From positions 44,006 to 108,005 of the forward strand of contig MNCI01004956.1 of NCBI GenBank assembly GCA_015680685.1: 64,000 bases of DNA, in the 5' to 3' direction. This document shows positions 1 through 12,099 of the stretch, one piece after another; positions within the stretch are counted from its first letter, which is position 1, and each line of letters opens with the position of its first letter. The stretch is from Gnetum montanum. Taxonomy: Eukaryota > Streptophyta > Gnetopsida > Gnetales > Gnetaceae. The position numbers and the translations under genes were made by a program. The notes beneath the pieces were generated by a model. The model did not search any database and was not told where the DNA came from. It worked only from the letters and a program-made list of their open reading frames with translations.

Positions 1-261
1 ACCGTTCACTTGGGGGACTCCTACTGCAGGCACATGGAAAATATTCTATCTCTGGGGTGATCAATCTGCCAGAGCTTCGCTACTTTATGCCTAGGATGAG
101 AAATGAGGGGAGTGCCGCCTCTTATTTATAGATTTGGCGGCAGACCGCGATATTGCAGGAAAGGATGCGATATCGCGTACGCGATATCACAGGGGATGCG
201 ATATCGCATCGGCCGCAATATCGCGTACGTGATATCGCAGCTTGTGCAATCCGCGTCTCAT
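1..261 (-). mobile_element. Partial Gypsy LTR (U3-R part), continues off the left edge
   Basis: On the minus strand the LTR begins at 261 (TGATGAGACG...) and runs off the window. It has the layout of the other LTRs here: a terminal TGATGA, a palindrome array at 137-250 (units such as CGATATCGCGTACGCGATAT), then TATAAATA at 130-123 followed by an R-like leader. Positions 1-90 resemble the leader of solo LTR F near 21080-21160 (shared GAAAATATTCTA and AGAGCTTCRCTA). It lies against a fragment of Gypsy internal region, so it was probably inserted into an older element. Whether it is a solo LTR or the end of a full element cannot be told from here. Confidence 0.7.
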
Positions 262-980
262 CAAGTAGCATCACTTAGTGTTTTGCCCAAGGGAGGAGTT
301 TATTTATGATACTATTTTTTATGGAGTATTTTAAGAAGCTATTGACCTTTAGGCATGGGTACATGCCTTTCTTGTGGGACCTTGCAAAAACTTATTTAGT
401 ACCCTTTTATGGTACTCTTACTTCCATTTTTCGTTAGATCTACAAGGATTTAGTCACAACCGAAGCAACATGATAAAACATATGGAAGTGGTCCTAGAGA
501 ATTCAAAAATCCCCTTAATGTCACACCCTTTACATTCCCCCTTGGTTCTTCACTTTTTTGCCTAGGGCCAATGATTATGAGTTTATTTTTAGGTTGGATG
601 ATGAAAAAGAACATTATTATGACCAGGACAAGAACCTCTTATTAATGGAATGGGTGGATGGATGATGTGGTCTTACTATCTGAATAATTAGTCCCTTACG
701 ACTCGACAACATAGAGGAAACCTCATCTTAATGGGCTACATGATCATTTTATTCACAAGAAGGATTACTAACAAAGGAAATGAAAACAAGAGATAAAAAA
801 AAGTTCAAAGGATAGGAAAAATTGTATCAAGAAATAAGAAGATGATAGAAAACTACAAAACAAAAAGATGAAAAAACATCCATTAATTCTAAAGGTTAGA
901 ATGGATGGTTTTCCCCACATCTAAGTGTTTGACCATGGCAAGAATTAATAATCAAATAGGTAGGATCCATGCATGTATAA
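262..980 (-). mobile_element. Fragment of a pol-less Gypsy internal region (gag to ORF2 spacer)
   Basis: This stretch aligns by eye with 52225-52950 of element B and 24030-24600 of element C. Shared landmarks are CAAGGGAGGAG (287-297), GGCATGGGTACATG (352), CTACAAGGAT (440), ATGTCACACCC (519), a GGAATGGGTGGATG block (645) and the gag tail near 930-980. It is non-coding in all copies. It belongs to an older, truncated insertion on the minus strand. Confidence 0.6.
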
Positions 981-2387
981 AACATTGGTAACCTTTTATG
1001 TCTGAGCCACTAGGTATCTCTTACTGTAGTGGTGGCTGTGTAGATAAATTATCATTCACATGCTTGGTTGTCAAATATATGGTGGGTCATCAGAGATGAT
1101 CAAGCTTCCTTAGCAAAGTAGACATATTTTATTCAAAGTGTTCAAACTAATAATTTAATTTGAAGTAGAAGCAATAATTGAATGTTGTATGGTTTTTAAT
1201 ACATTAACTTGTAAAGAAGAAAGTTTTGATCTTTTCATAAAATGTTCAAAGCTTTTTGGCTTTAATGAGTTATTAAAATAACATTCTTATTGGACTTTTT
1301 AAAGAGTTTGATTGACCTTAATTATAGTGATGAGAACATCATAGCTATAATCATGATAATGGTATTAACATAATATGTTAGGTAGTAAATTTACTCTTAT
1401 ATTAGTTTTTTTTAACCAATTAAAATAAAAGTATAATACCCAAAATAAGGATGCAATCATGTGATAACACCATGAAAATCGATATTTGTTATTTTATCAT
1501 TTTTATGTATTTGATAATCAAATAAAAATAATATAGGAAAGTAATAAACCTATGTGTTATAATTCCTTAGTATGCCTTATGCACATATTTTGATGCAATA
1601 GGACAACACCATGTACATACATATATATAATCAAATAAAAGAACTCCTCACATATATCCTTAACCATGTTCTAAAAGGTCAAGAAAAGTTGAATCATCCA
1701 ATATTTTAGGTCAACGCTACAAAGGTCACCTCAAGAGATATGCTTGTTATTACAATGTGACCTTTTATGACTTATTACAATAATTACATCATTTTTTACA
1801 AAGCAATATCATCTTTGTTATGGAACAACATCATTTGGGAATAGGGATGTGACAAACTACCCTCATTAACTTTTTTTGATCCTTGAATGAATCCATGTTA
1901 ATGATAGTTCTTCATGATCTAGTGCTCCCTCCATGCTCCAATGCTTTTTTTTTCTACTTTTAAAATGGGGTTGAATATTTTAATGTTCTTCCACTCATTC
2001 TACAAATAAAATATAAGTGAGAAAGATATTTAAGAAAAATAGATCTTATTATATGAAAAACTTACCTTAATCCCTACGTAATAGCAAGAGATGATTTAAA
2101 GATCTACAAACCACCAATCACTAGTTCTAATTAGGGTTATGCAAAGTGCAACTCATATCACTAGTTACCTAAGTAAAGGTAGGGAAAATCCTTTTTTCTA
2201 CTTGCATTACTTGAAAATATTTTACTTAACTGATTTGGAATATAAATTAAATAAATAATTATGAAGGAAACAAGAAATAAAAGTAAGTTAAGAAACTCAA
2301 TTTTTGTCAATCTCTAGCATCAAATGATGTAGTTGTAATTTTTTCATAAGGACAATATGGTTGTACAACCTTGTTTAAGATGGCAAG
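981..2387. other. Gene-free AT-rich stretch
   Basis: No coding potential is seen on either strand; the frames are short and broken. The only recognisable content is the dispersed repeat at 1690-1855. The last bases (2383-2387, GCAAG) are the left target-site duplication of element D. Confidence 0.5.
1690..1855 (+). repeat. Dispersed repeat, copy 1 (LTR-like end)
   Basis: It shares a collinear block with 39780-39943: AAAGGTCACCTCAAGA, then TTATTACAATAATTACATCA, then CATTTGGGAATRGGGA. The 3' end GGGATGTGACA resembles the end of a plant LTR of the TGTNATNTCCC...GGGATGTGACA type. The start of this copy is not clear. Confidence 0.5.
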
Positions 2388-3237
2388 TAATGAAGTGTAT
2401 TTTTTCTAGCTTCGATATCAGGGGTCATGAAGTGATGTCGGATATTCGATATCGTAGGATGTGTGTTGCCCTATAAATATAGTGCTTGGGCACATGGTTT
2501 AGGAGATTTTTTTGTCATAGCATAGCAAAGCTCTTACAATTTCTTTTCCCTAGAGTTAGGATATTTTCCAAAGTGCCCACAGTTGAAGTCATTAAGTGTA
2601 TGGATCTTTATTTGAGAATTGTTGTACCTAAGCATGGTAGTGTGTGCAACAATAAAGATGAGCTTTCTAATTAGCCTTGCAGCACATTGGCTAGCTTAAA
2701 TATTTTATTTATGCATTTAATGTTTTGCATAATTTTCTTTAATGCTTCCCAGTAATTAAGCTAAATTAAGCTAGTTAGATTAAATAGAAATTAATTAAGC
2801 ACATGAGTATGACTGCTTCAAGCATGTGCATGATGCTTGGTCATCCCAGGAATGCTTAATGTTTAGTAAGCTAGTAATGTTATACGTGTTTAGGATGTGT
2901 ATGGAAAGTGGGACCAGATACTTATGTTAGGATTAGTTAGGTATAGCTAGTTAGATTAAGTTATTAATTTAATCATTCTATTCTATTTCTCATTCTTTAT
3001 CCTTAGGTGACTTAAAATATAAAACATAAAAAATGATAAAAAGTAGATGCCTCAGTTGCACTTAACCATACCTTTTGCATTTCATAAGTGCAACTAGGAA
3101 GACAATGATTGTAATAATTAGATTTCACTTCCTGGATCTAGTATACTTAAAGACTTAAGGTCTATAGAATTCAACCGGATCATGCATGAACACTTGTGAT
3201 TTGTATGGTTGAGCATAGGAGTATTTGTCGCTCATCA
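2388..3237 (+). repeat. Element D 5' LTR
   Basis: It starts TAATGAAGTG (the expected TG has become TA) and ends GCTCATCA. It has TATAAATA at 2472-2479. It is 41 bp shorter than the 3' LTR. The missing part lies in the GATATC array near 2412, pointing to loss between repeated units. Confidence 0.85.
2410..2479 (+). promoter_or_regulatory. Element D U3 array and TATA box
   Basis: Units CGATATCA, GGATATTC and CGATATCG lie just before CCCTATAAATATAG. The same order is seen in every Gypsy LTR of the window. Confidence 0.6.
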
Positions 3238-3257
3238 TTGGCATTATTGCTAGGGAC
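3238..3257 (+). other. Element D primer binding site
   Basis: TGGCATTATTGCTAGGGA directly follows the LTR end CTCATCAT. It is a degraded form of the tRNA-Asp-type site, seen less decayed in element B as TGGCGCCATTACCGAGGA. Confidence 0.65.
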
Positions 3258-3399
3258 CTTTAGTTTGTTACATGTGCTATCTAAGACTTAGTGAAAAATT
3301 ATTTAACATCGTTGGAAAAAACCTTCAAGTCATATCATACCTTAAATAACTACAACAATTATAGGAAAGCACATTGTATTTTTTGTTTTCTAATACAAG

Positions 3400-5760
3400 A
3401 TGTCTTCTTCTCACAGGAGTGATTCTCCACTAAGGTCTGATAGAGTAAATCAATAGGTGCCCCAACAATACAGAGTGGTATATGCTCATCTTGATGAGTA
3501 TGTACCCAATTTCATCTTCATCCTACACTAAGATGAACAATTGCGATGGCAAGACATGGAGGGCAACATTGTGTTGTTGCCCAATTGATCCATTTCTATG
3601 ATGCTTTATTAAAATTTTATGTGGTTGGGCATACAAGGGCTTCATGTTGAATATGTTGTGTAGGATAGTGCTGCCAAGGATTATCATCCCATTGATGCAT
3701 AACGTTTGAGGGATTGACAACTAGAGCAACACTACAAATATATGAAGGGAAAGTGGTCCACTAATTCCCCATTCCTAATGTACCAAAAAGATGGTGGAGA
3801 GTCCTTCTCTAATGGTTTTCTATATAGAGAGACTCCTATCTTTGACTTCAATGAAGGAGGTCAAAACTAGAACTTGCAATCCATGATAACCAATCCTAGT
3901 TCTACCAAGAACAGATTCCATGATAAAGGGGGATCCAAGAAGGAGAGTCATGGTAGGGATGCGGGCAAGTAGCATGATCATGATCATGGCCATGATCACT
4001 AAAGAGTGTGTGGTAGGCACTGTGATCATGCTAGGCATCCTTCCTCTTCACCTTCGTCATCATATTCTTCCTCTTTTGGCTTTGAATGTAACCACAAGGG
4101 ATGTGATCATGATGGAGGTAACTGATGGGACTGAGATGATCGTAGGGACCATCGGGCAAGTCAAGATTTGGGGCATAGGCTTTCAAGAGAGGCCTATCAC
4201 CACAAGAGAAGGGGTAGAAGAGGACATCATAGGCACTAGGGTCATGGCTATGATGAGCCTTTGCTTGCCACCCAAAGCATGCTAAAAATCACAGAGGTAG
4301 TGAGAATTCCTACAAGACATGTAAAAGATAGCCAGATCAAGAGGCTAGACATGAATAATATACCCAAGTTCAAAGGGGAATATAAGTTAGATTCATAGAA
4401 TCATCTTCAAGCCTTTCACAATGCATGTGCCTTGCAAAATGTGGAGAACGATTGGTAAAAGCTCAAGCTATTCCCAAAAATAGTTATTAAGGAAGCAGAG
4501 AGTTGGCATCGATCCTTAGAATCAGACTCCATCAGTTGGTGTAGTACAATGCTTGAACTATTTAATGACAAATATTAGAAGTACTCCCAAGTGTCTGACT
4601 TGAGGAAGTAGATCCAAAGATGAAAACAAAGGATGCATGAACCCTTGGATGCAACCATGAGCCTATACTATTCTCTATTGCATAGATGTCCTAACCATGG
4701 TTATTCTCAACAAGAATAAATTTGTCATATCATAGATGGGCTCTGATAAGAAACAAGGAAAACTCTTGGAGTCTATGCCCAAGAGCAATTATCATAACTA
4801 AGAGCCCATCAGATTCAAAGGCTAATTGAGTAGGTAGCAAAGGAAGAAGGTGAGTTGAAAAAATGAGAAAGTGTAAACGAATATAATAGGGATCCATCCA
4901 TTAGAAAGAGGGAGGTCTACTTTTGTGATAGTGAGGAGGAATCATCACTTGAGGAGGTGGTAAATAAAAAGACCTCTCCAATCTAAAAAACCATATTTGA
5001 AATTTCAGATGATGTAGATAAAATGTGGGATTCATTAGATGAAAAATTCCAAATTTCTCTAAAAATCATAGAAGAATCAAGAGAGTAGAGTAGTGATCAT
5101 GATAAAAAGAGACAGAAAGAAGTTGAACATGCCTACTAAAGGGGTAAGGATAAAGCTGCTGCAGTAGAAGAAGTTGTGGAGAATAAATCAAATGATGATG
5201 ATGGCTATGACATCTACCATTATGAACATCCTAGGAGATGTTGCCCCATTGTGTCACATTTGCAAGAATTTGGGGTGTATGCTATAAATCCTAGATTAGC
5301 AAGAAGGCAAGCACCCAGAAGATTATCTTATCCTTAAGGCAATCCAAGGTAGTTCCACCAACAATAACAAGCCTATTATCCAAGTGGATTTGCATCACAA
5401 CCATATTAGTAGTACCAATAATGGTAGCACTCATAGTCATGGAGGATGCCACCACCAAGGTAGCAGTACCCTTATAGACAATTAAATCCATATAAATACT
5501 ATGTCTAACAACTTGTTTCTCCATGTGATTCTTCCAGTCATGCCACCTTCCAACATCACGACTACCCCCCAAAATATCACAAAAATCGTTCTTGATCTAC
5601 TAAAGGGAAAACCCCACATCCATATTACCCTTCTCATCCTTCTACATATGTCCCTCCACCCTTAACCTAGTTACCACCTGCTTCATAAATGCAAGGAGAA
5701 ATTCTACCTCAGCCACAACAATGCAACACAACGAGGGGTATTAACTTATAGTCGACCCCT
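3400..5760 (+). pseudogene. Element D gag remnant
   Basis: It begins MSSSHRSDSP at 3400 and reads through many stops. The central capsid-like region (about 4340-4900) contains ESWHRSLESDS, then the block with HEPLD, CHIIDGL, RKTLGVYAQ and LIEQVAKEEGELKK (stops ignored). The same block in element C reads YIINGLTNKTRKTLGVYPQ and in B YHIIDGLHDETRETLGMYAQ. A degenerate zinc-knuckle-like motif follows near 5215 (YEHPRRCCPIVSHLQEFG). A Gln/Tyr/Pro-rich tail runs to about 5760. Gag would form the particle. The frame is broken in many places and cannot make protein. Confidence 0.75.
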
Positions 5761-5899
5761 CAGCCAAGTGGTTCAAAAACTAGATCACTAAAAAGAATAG
5801 CCCAAATAAACCCTCACATACACCTATAGTTAGCAACCCTACTTTTCCATCTCCCTCTACATCTAATCTATTCAGGTCACCTTCAAACTAAACACCTCC

Positions 5900-8560
5900 C
5901 AAAGTGCATATCATCATGTTAACTCATGTGGTAACCAACTGGATAAAGGCTAGACACCTTCCTAAGAAACTATTTGATCTTCAAAGTTCCTTTATTTACC
6001 TTCAAATCACTAGGAATGAGCCTTGCAAAGCTCTTATGGATTTAGGTTAATCTAAATAAGAGCTAAAGAAAGGTAGGTTAGCCCACTTATGATTGTGCCA
6101 AAGAAAGCTCTTATGATTGTGCCAAAGAAAGGTGGCAAGTGGTGAATCTGCATTGACTTTCAACTATTGAATATGGCAACATTCAAAGATCACTTTCCAT
6201 TGCCATTTGTGAATGAGGTGTTGGACACCATATCTGGGCATTACTACTACATTTTTTTGGATGGTTATAGTGGTTACAACCAAATCCAAATCCTGCTAGA
6301 GGATATGGCCAAAACAACATTTACGAGTTCCTAGGGGACTTCTACATATTAAAAGATGCCATTTGGGCTATGCAATGCCCTTGCCACATTTCAATGCATG
6401 GTCTTGAGTATTTTTAGCAAAAAATAGGTAGCGAGGTGGAAGTCTTCATGGATGACTTCTCCACCTATGGGGCTACATTTGTGTAAGCCCTAGACCATCT
6501 TGCACAAGTGCTCAAATGTGTGGAGACCAATCTTCAGCTCAATTGGTAGAAGATTCATCTAATGGTCTAGGAGACCATTCTATTGGAACACAAAATCTCA
6601 CAAGCATAGATTGAGGTTGACCTCAAAAAGATAAGGATCATCTAAAGAATCACCCATCAACTAGAAATTGTAAAAGATGTTTGATCATTCCTTGGATACA
6701 CTGGCTACTACTGATGATTCATAGAGAGTTTCTCTAAGATCACAAAACTGTTGGTTGAGCTAAAAAAGAAAGATGCTCCATTTTTTTGGATCACGGAATG
6801 TGAAAAAACATTCCAATAGTTGAAGGAGAAACTTGTAGAAATTTTGATTCTATAGGCACTCGACTAGTCCAGACCATTTCAAATTATGATAGATGTATCA
6901 AATTATGCCTTGGGGGTTGTGCTTACATAGTTGGATGACAAGAAATATCCATATTACATCCACTGCATAAGCTAAAGCATTATGGATGCATAGCTGAACT
7001 ACACCACCACAGAAAAAGAATTTATGGTAGTGGTGTTTTCTCTAGAGAAGTTCAGGTACTATGTGGTTGGATATAAAGTGTTTTTGCACATGAACTAGAG
7101 TGCAATCTACTTCCTAATGCATAAGCCAATAGTGAGCCCTTGTGTCACATGGTGGCTAGTGATCTTGCAAGAATTTAATCTTACAATGGTAAATTCGAAA
7201 GGAACTAAGAATGTAGTCATCAACCACCTATCTTGGTTGTGATGGGACAATAAAGAGGAGGAAAGCCCACTATTTGATAAGTTTTCTGATGAACTCCTCT
7301 TTGTTGGGGATATAACTAAACAATTTCCCACAAAGTCTAAATGGTACGATGTCATTCTCACCTGTCTTCTCACTTAAGAGATGCCACAAGAGTTGGGCTA
7401 TAGGAAGAAACAAAAATTTCTTCACCAAGTGAAACTTTTCATGGAGATCAATGGGCATCTTTACAAGGTGTGCACCAATGGCCTAGTTTGTTGGTGTGTC
7501 CCTAGTGTTGATCAACCATGCATTCTCTAGGATGCTCATGAGGGTACTTGTGGGGGCCACTATGCTAAGAGATGCACAACCATTGAGATCCTGATGGCAG
7601 GGTATTATTGGCCAACACTTTTTAGGGATTCTCACCAATTTGTCCACTCTTGTGAATGCTAACAACAAGATGGTAAAATAACTACTCGAATGAAGGAACC
7701 TCAGTAGTAGATTCAACCACTAGAACCCTTTGACAAGGTATTAACTTCATGGGTCTTATCATGCCCATGTCAAATGGAAAGGTGTACATCATAGTCATTG
7801 TTGACTATTGTATGAAATGGGCTGAAGTAGCAGCTATCACTAACTGTATATCTTCTACTGCTACTCGATTTGTACAATAGAATGTCACAAATAGATTTGG
7901 TGTGCCATGTGCATTAATTTCTGATAATAAAACCCACTTTATAGGCACTACCTTTCGGATGCTCATGTAATGCTTGGGAGTTAAGCATAAATTAACAACA
8001 CCTTATCACCCTAAGTAAATAGTTAATTAGAGGTCACCAATAGGGAGATCATAAATATTTTAATAAGAACTATTAGCAAATATAGGAGAGGTTGGAGCAC
8101 GAAACTCAATGATGCCCTTTGGGCCTACCGCTCAACATGGAAACTCCCTCTTGGCTACTCTTCCTATGAGCTGGTGTATGAAAAATTATCAACTCTACCT
8201 ATTCAATCCAAGCTTGGTAAACTTTCAATAGCTTGTAATCTTAACCTTGACTTAAGTCTAGCATGAAAAGAAAGATTAATGAATCTCAACTTGCTAGATG
8301 AAAATCAATTAGTGGCTTTATCATCTAATGAATTGCACAAGGCATTTAGCAAAAAATGCCATGACCTTAGAATTATGAAAGTCAAATTTCAACCAAGAGA
8401 TAAGGTCCTCTACTAGAACCCCACACACATGCCTTAATGAACTAAGTTTCAAACATTGTGGGCTACAAGCACTAGCTATGAGCACTCTCCTTAGACAAAA
8501 TAAATGGGCTACAAGCACTAGTTATGGGACTAGAAAGACATGTTACCCATGCTTGAAGGT
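5900..8560 (+). pseudogene. Element D pol remnant (protease, RT, RNase H, integrase)
   Basis: Domains appear in Gypsy order across stops and frame changes. Protease: CKALMDLG near 6030. Reverse transcriptase: MIVPKKGGKW at about 6112, then FLDGYSGYNQI near 6257, FGLCNALATFQ near 6364 and the catalytic-site motif VEVFMDDFSTYG near 6440-6475. RNase H: FQIMIDVSNYALGVVL near 6880 and TTEKEFMVVVFSLEKFRYYV near 7010. Integrase: a zinc-finger-like HEGTCGGHYAKRC near 7530 with GYYWPTLF, then core fragments MKWAEVAA near 7815 and FGVPCALISDN near 7900. Many stops fit CAG/CAA to TAG/TAA or TGG to TAG/TGA changes. No chromodomain is seen, which with the primer site fits the Athila/Tat side of Gypsy. It is non-functional. 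Confidence 0.85.
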
Positions 8561-9710
8561 CTCCTCTAACTAAGGCCCTTTCTTACTTCTTAATTCTCTT
8601 TTCTTCTTAAAATAAGGAATGGTGGTTATTTTTTGGGAGCACTCTTATGTCTCAAGGGGGTGGACCGGTCTTAGAGTAGTGATGCAAATTCACTGAACAT
8701 GGTTAGGTTTTGGTCTGAACTAAGGATGGATTTTATTCAATCATTTAATCAAAAATTCACAAGGAATTTCATGTGACCTTAATTGAGAACTCCATTCCAC
8801 TTTCTCTCTCATCCATCTATTATTTCCATGCCTCACCTCATTTCTGGTGTTCATGTTCTTGTTTGATGTGTTGAAATTCTTAGTAAGTTTCTTCCAGGTT
8901 TTTGTACTTAACTTTCTATAACCATTAATCACCCATGGGGCCCACGTACTCCTTGGTTTGAGGTTATGTAAGGGCAACAAGGGCATGTACGTACTTTGGG
9001 AAGGACCCACTTGCATATCTTTTGGTTGGGTTAGTTAAGTTCTTTACCCTTAGGCATTATCACAATCAAATCCTTTTGTGTGCCCCATTAAAGACATCTA
9101 ATTGTGCATATTTTCACAATGTTTTTTTAGTAAAATCCTCTTTTTATTATTGTAAATCCTTTAATCCTCTTCAAGAATTTCATTGTATTTAGGCTTTTCA
9201 AAATTTAATAATGGATCGCTTATTGATTTCACCCTATTTTTCAATCTTACTACTAACACTATTAAATGAATCAATCCACCATAATTCCAACCTAGCCAAG
9301 TGTAACTATAGATGAGACAAGATATCTAAAAGCTATCCATTACACATTGCACACTAATTCACAATTCTGTTGTGGTTATAGTAGGAAGCGTGAACTAGAA
9401 GTGGGAATGTCTTCACCAAAGAATAAGCAGTAGCACCAAGCGAAGAGGATCCTTCATGATCATTGAATCTTCTCCCTCGCTCTTCAGCTGCCAAAGGAGT
9501 TGGATGTGAGTTTTGGCCAGGGTCTTCAATTCTACTGTCATAAAAACCCAATTTTGTAAAAGGTTATAAATTTGTACACTTATGCACTTAGAGTCTGTCT
9601 ATTTCATCTATATTAGTTTGCATATTAGTCAATAACCCCATACCTTTGCAATATTTTGTAAGGCACTTGTTCCTCCGTTTATTCACTTGAGGACAAGTTT
9701 TTATTCAATC
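8561..9710 (+). other. Element D 3' non-coding region
   Basis: No convincing reading frame lies between the integrase remnant and the polypurine tract. ORF2, which sits in the matching place in A, B and C, is absent here. Confidence 0.5.
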
Positions 9711-9720
9711 GTGGGGGGTA
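9711..9720 (+). other. Element D polypurine tract
   Basis: GTGGGGGGTA directly precedes the 3' LTR start TGATGAAGTG. The upstream text TTTTTATTCAATC is shared with A (TTTTCATTCAATC, 36534). Confidence 0.75.
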
Positions 9721-10611
9721 TGATGAAGTGTATTTTGTATAGCTCCAATATCATATATTTGATATTGGAGCCCTGATATCAAATACTCGGTATCAAGGGT
9801 CATGAAGTGATGTCAGATATCCAATATCATAGAATGTGTGCTGGCCTATAAATATAGTGCTTAGGCACATAGTTTGGAAGATTTTTTGTCATAGCATAGT
9901 AGAGTTCTTGCAGTTTCTTTTCTCCAAAGTTAGAATATTTTCCAAAGTGCACACAATAGAAGTCATTGAGTGTACAGATCTTTATTCGAGAACTATTGTA
10001 CCTGAGCATGAAAATCTGTGCTGCAGTAAAGATGAGATTTCTGATAAACCTTGTAGCACCTTGGCTAGCTTAAATATTTTATTCATGCATTTAATGTTTT
10101 GTGTAATTTTCTTTAATGCTTCCAGGTAATTAAGCTAAATTAAACTACTTATATTAAATTAAAATTAATTAAGCACATAAGTAGGACTGCTTCGAGCATG
10201 CGCATGATGCTTGGTAATCCCAGCAATGCTTAACATTTGGTAACCTAGTAGTGTTATATGTGTTCAAGATGTGTATGGAAAGTGGGACTAGATACTTATG
10301 TTAGGATTAGATAGGTGTAACTAGTTAGATTAAGTTATCAATTTAATCATTTTATTCTATACCTCATTCTTTATCCTTGGGTGACTTAAAATATAAAACA
10401 TAAAAAATGATAAAAATCAAACGCCTCGGTTGCACTTAACCATACCCTTGGCATTTTACAAGTGAAATTGGAAGGACAATGATTGTAATGATTAGATTTC
10501 ACTTCCTAGAACTAGTGTAGTTGAAGACTTAAGGTCTACAAAATTTGACCGAATTGCATGTGAATGCTTGTGATTCATATGGTTAAATGTATGGTTATTC
10601 ATTGCTCATCA
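9721..10611 (+). repeat. Element D 3' LTR
   Basis: It runs from TGATGAAGTG to GCTCATCA. The U3 (9745-9835) has several GATATC-type units, including a hairpin with 9-base arms CCAATATCA and TGATATTGG, followed by TATAAATA at 9847-9854. It is followed by the target-site copy ACAAG. Confidence 0.87.
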
Positions 10612-10616
10612 ACAAG

Positions 10617-11645
10617 GCTTGATCTTGCTTCTCAATTTCTTCCTTAGGAATTAACTCCAATAATTTGCTAACTTGAAAACATTGAATATCATACCAAATA
10701 CAATTTAGGGTCTTAATGAAGAAGGATGTTGATCCATCTTTGTTATTCATGATAACATAATTGGTGGATTGCAGTTCTTGATGAATAATATCCATTAATA
10801 TTATATGTTATTAGGGATTATATTTATCTATTGAAAGTTTGAACAAGGCAGAATATGTATTGGCTAATGGAATGGCATGGTGAACTGATGGGAACATCTT
10901 CTTTAAATTGGGTTTCTCTTCTAAAGGTTCTTTCACACTTCCATATTTTAGAAATTAATGAACATCACTTCCAACATTTGCATTGAAGTCTTAACAGAGG
11001 ATAAGTGGCACTAGGTTGAGATTGACATGGGTTAGATATAGCTTGTACTTCAAGATTCCTTGATTTGATAAATCAAATAAGACTGAAAAAGTTTGACATT
11101 TGGACACATTGGTTTGATGATCAAATGTGTGTTGATCATACATACAGGTCTTCTTAATGATTGCATTTTAAATACCAATGTTAAGGTTATGTGGCTTCTT
11201 TAGAATCTTGATATTTCTTTCTTTCCCATGACTTGAGGTTCTAAAAATCATGTCTTATAATCTTCATTTGAACCTTTGTATCAACTTGAACTTGGCTCTT
11301 TTATAGATGATCGTGCAACCATCCATATTGTGGTTTCTATAGTAGGCTAATCAATATGGCTCATAGGAAAAACCATCACATGAATCTTTTTTCTTATAGA
11401 TACCATTGTATCCCAACTTTTTCAAATTAAGTTGGAAGTGATATAGGAATTCCCATGGCAAGAATTCTTATAGACAAAAGAAATCAACATTCATGTTTTG
11501 AAATTTTGCTAGGATATGTGGATATTAGTACTTGTGAAAATCTAAGGTCTAATGTGGATATAGTGAATGTTGTATTTCCTTAGCTAGGGACCTTACAAGC
11601 ATATTGTATTTTACAACCCTCATGCTTTGATTCTTTGTTATCTTA
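10617..11645 (-). pseudogene. CCR4/EEP-type nuclease pseudogene, probably processed
   Basis: Read on the minus strand from about 11645 down and ignoring stops, the frames give an endonuclease/exonuclease/phosphatase-fold order. First comes MRVVKYNMLVRSLA, then FQNMNVDFFCL*EF (the usual CLQE metal-site motif with Q as a stop), LNLKKLGYNGIYKKK, NMDGCTIIYKRAKFKLI, an N-x-N-like VNLNLVP, and *DFNANVGSDVH matching the GDFN motif. It ends with TLNCIWYDIQCFQVSKLLEL and IPKEEIEKQDQAL, matching the LDYI...LLEL tail of CCR4-type deadenylases. CCR4 proteins remove poly(A) tails from mRNA. Several stops and frameshifts make it dead. No intron is evident across the domain, so a retrocopy is likely. The final SDH motif is lost where element D is inserted (10611). 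A related At1g02270-type nuclease is an alternative. Confidence 0.6.
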
Positions 11646-12094
11646 TTCCTCATAGGTATTGTATGTTCCATTTAGACAAGGTTATGATTCTCCATGATAG
11701 TTAATGTTTGTTGCCTAAATTATCTAGTTGCAAGTTGAATTAGTATACATCTTTCTTGAATTTCTACTATGCCAAGTGATTCTACAAGTTCTTAATTCAT
11801 TAGGTTGGTATTGGTTTTCATTCATTTCCTATACTCATGATGACCTTTCTACCTTTTTTAGGACACTGATAATAGTAGTATTATTAATGATCAACTAGAA
11901 GTTAGTGACCTAAGTCTAACTATGTGCATAAGTCACCTAGTTTAAAGATCCAAGATGGCCAAAAAAGGTTAGATTTGTTAGTCCCAATAATTATATTATT
12001 AGGCATGGTTAGTTAGTTTAGGTTATAGTCTTACTAAGGCATGATTTAAGATGTAACCTAATTATCAACTATTCAAATGCCCAATCTCATATCA
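11646..12094. other. Gene-free stretch
   Basis: AT-rich, no open frame or recognised repeat. It separates the nuclease pseudogene from element C. Confidence 0.4.
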
Positions 12095-12099
12095 TCATG

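Larger units (their letters stand above)
2388..10611 (+). mobile_element. Element D: complete, decayed Gypsy (Athila/Tat-like) LTR retrotransposon
   Basis: It has two LTRs (850 and 891 bp), a primer site, a polypurine tract, and a gag-PR-RT-RNaseH-IN order placing it in Ty3/Gypsy. The flanking 5-bp repeats are GCAAG (2383-2387) and ACAAG (10612-10616), one mismatch. The primer site TGGCATTATTGCTAGGGA after the 5' LTR resembles the TGGCGCCGTTGCCGGGGA site known for tRNA-Asp-primed plant Gypsy elements. The reading frames are full of stops, so the element is dead. The LTRs differ by roughly 10-15% by eye over the compared part, so it is old. Its Gag is homologous to that of C, A and B; D is the only one with RT and integrase remains. 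Confidence 0.88.

Noticed and set aside
119-261. GATATC repeats as a possible CRISPR array
   Set aside because: The units are short imperfect palindromes without constant spacers or cas genes, and the sequence is a plant LTR.
3820-4285. Overlapping open frames of 72 and 121 codons on both strands
   Set aside because: They are shadows of the Arg/Asp/His-rich repeat part of D gag. The true frame is a third one with stops.
8741-9016. Minus-strand frame of 91 codons in element D
   Set aside because: No domain, against the element's direction, in its 3' non-coding part.
12095-12099. TCATG as target duplication of element C
   Set aside because: The right flank (CCATT at 37493-37497) matches only in part, so no duplication is claimed.
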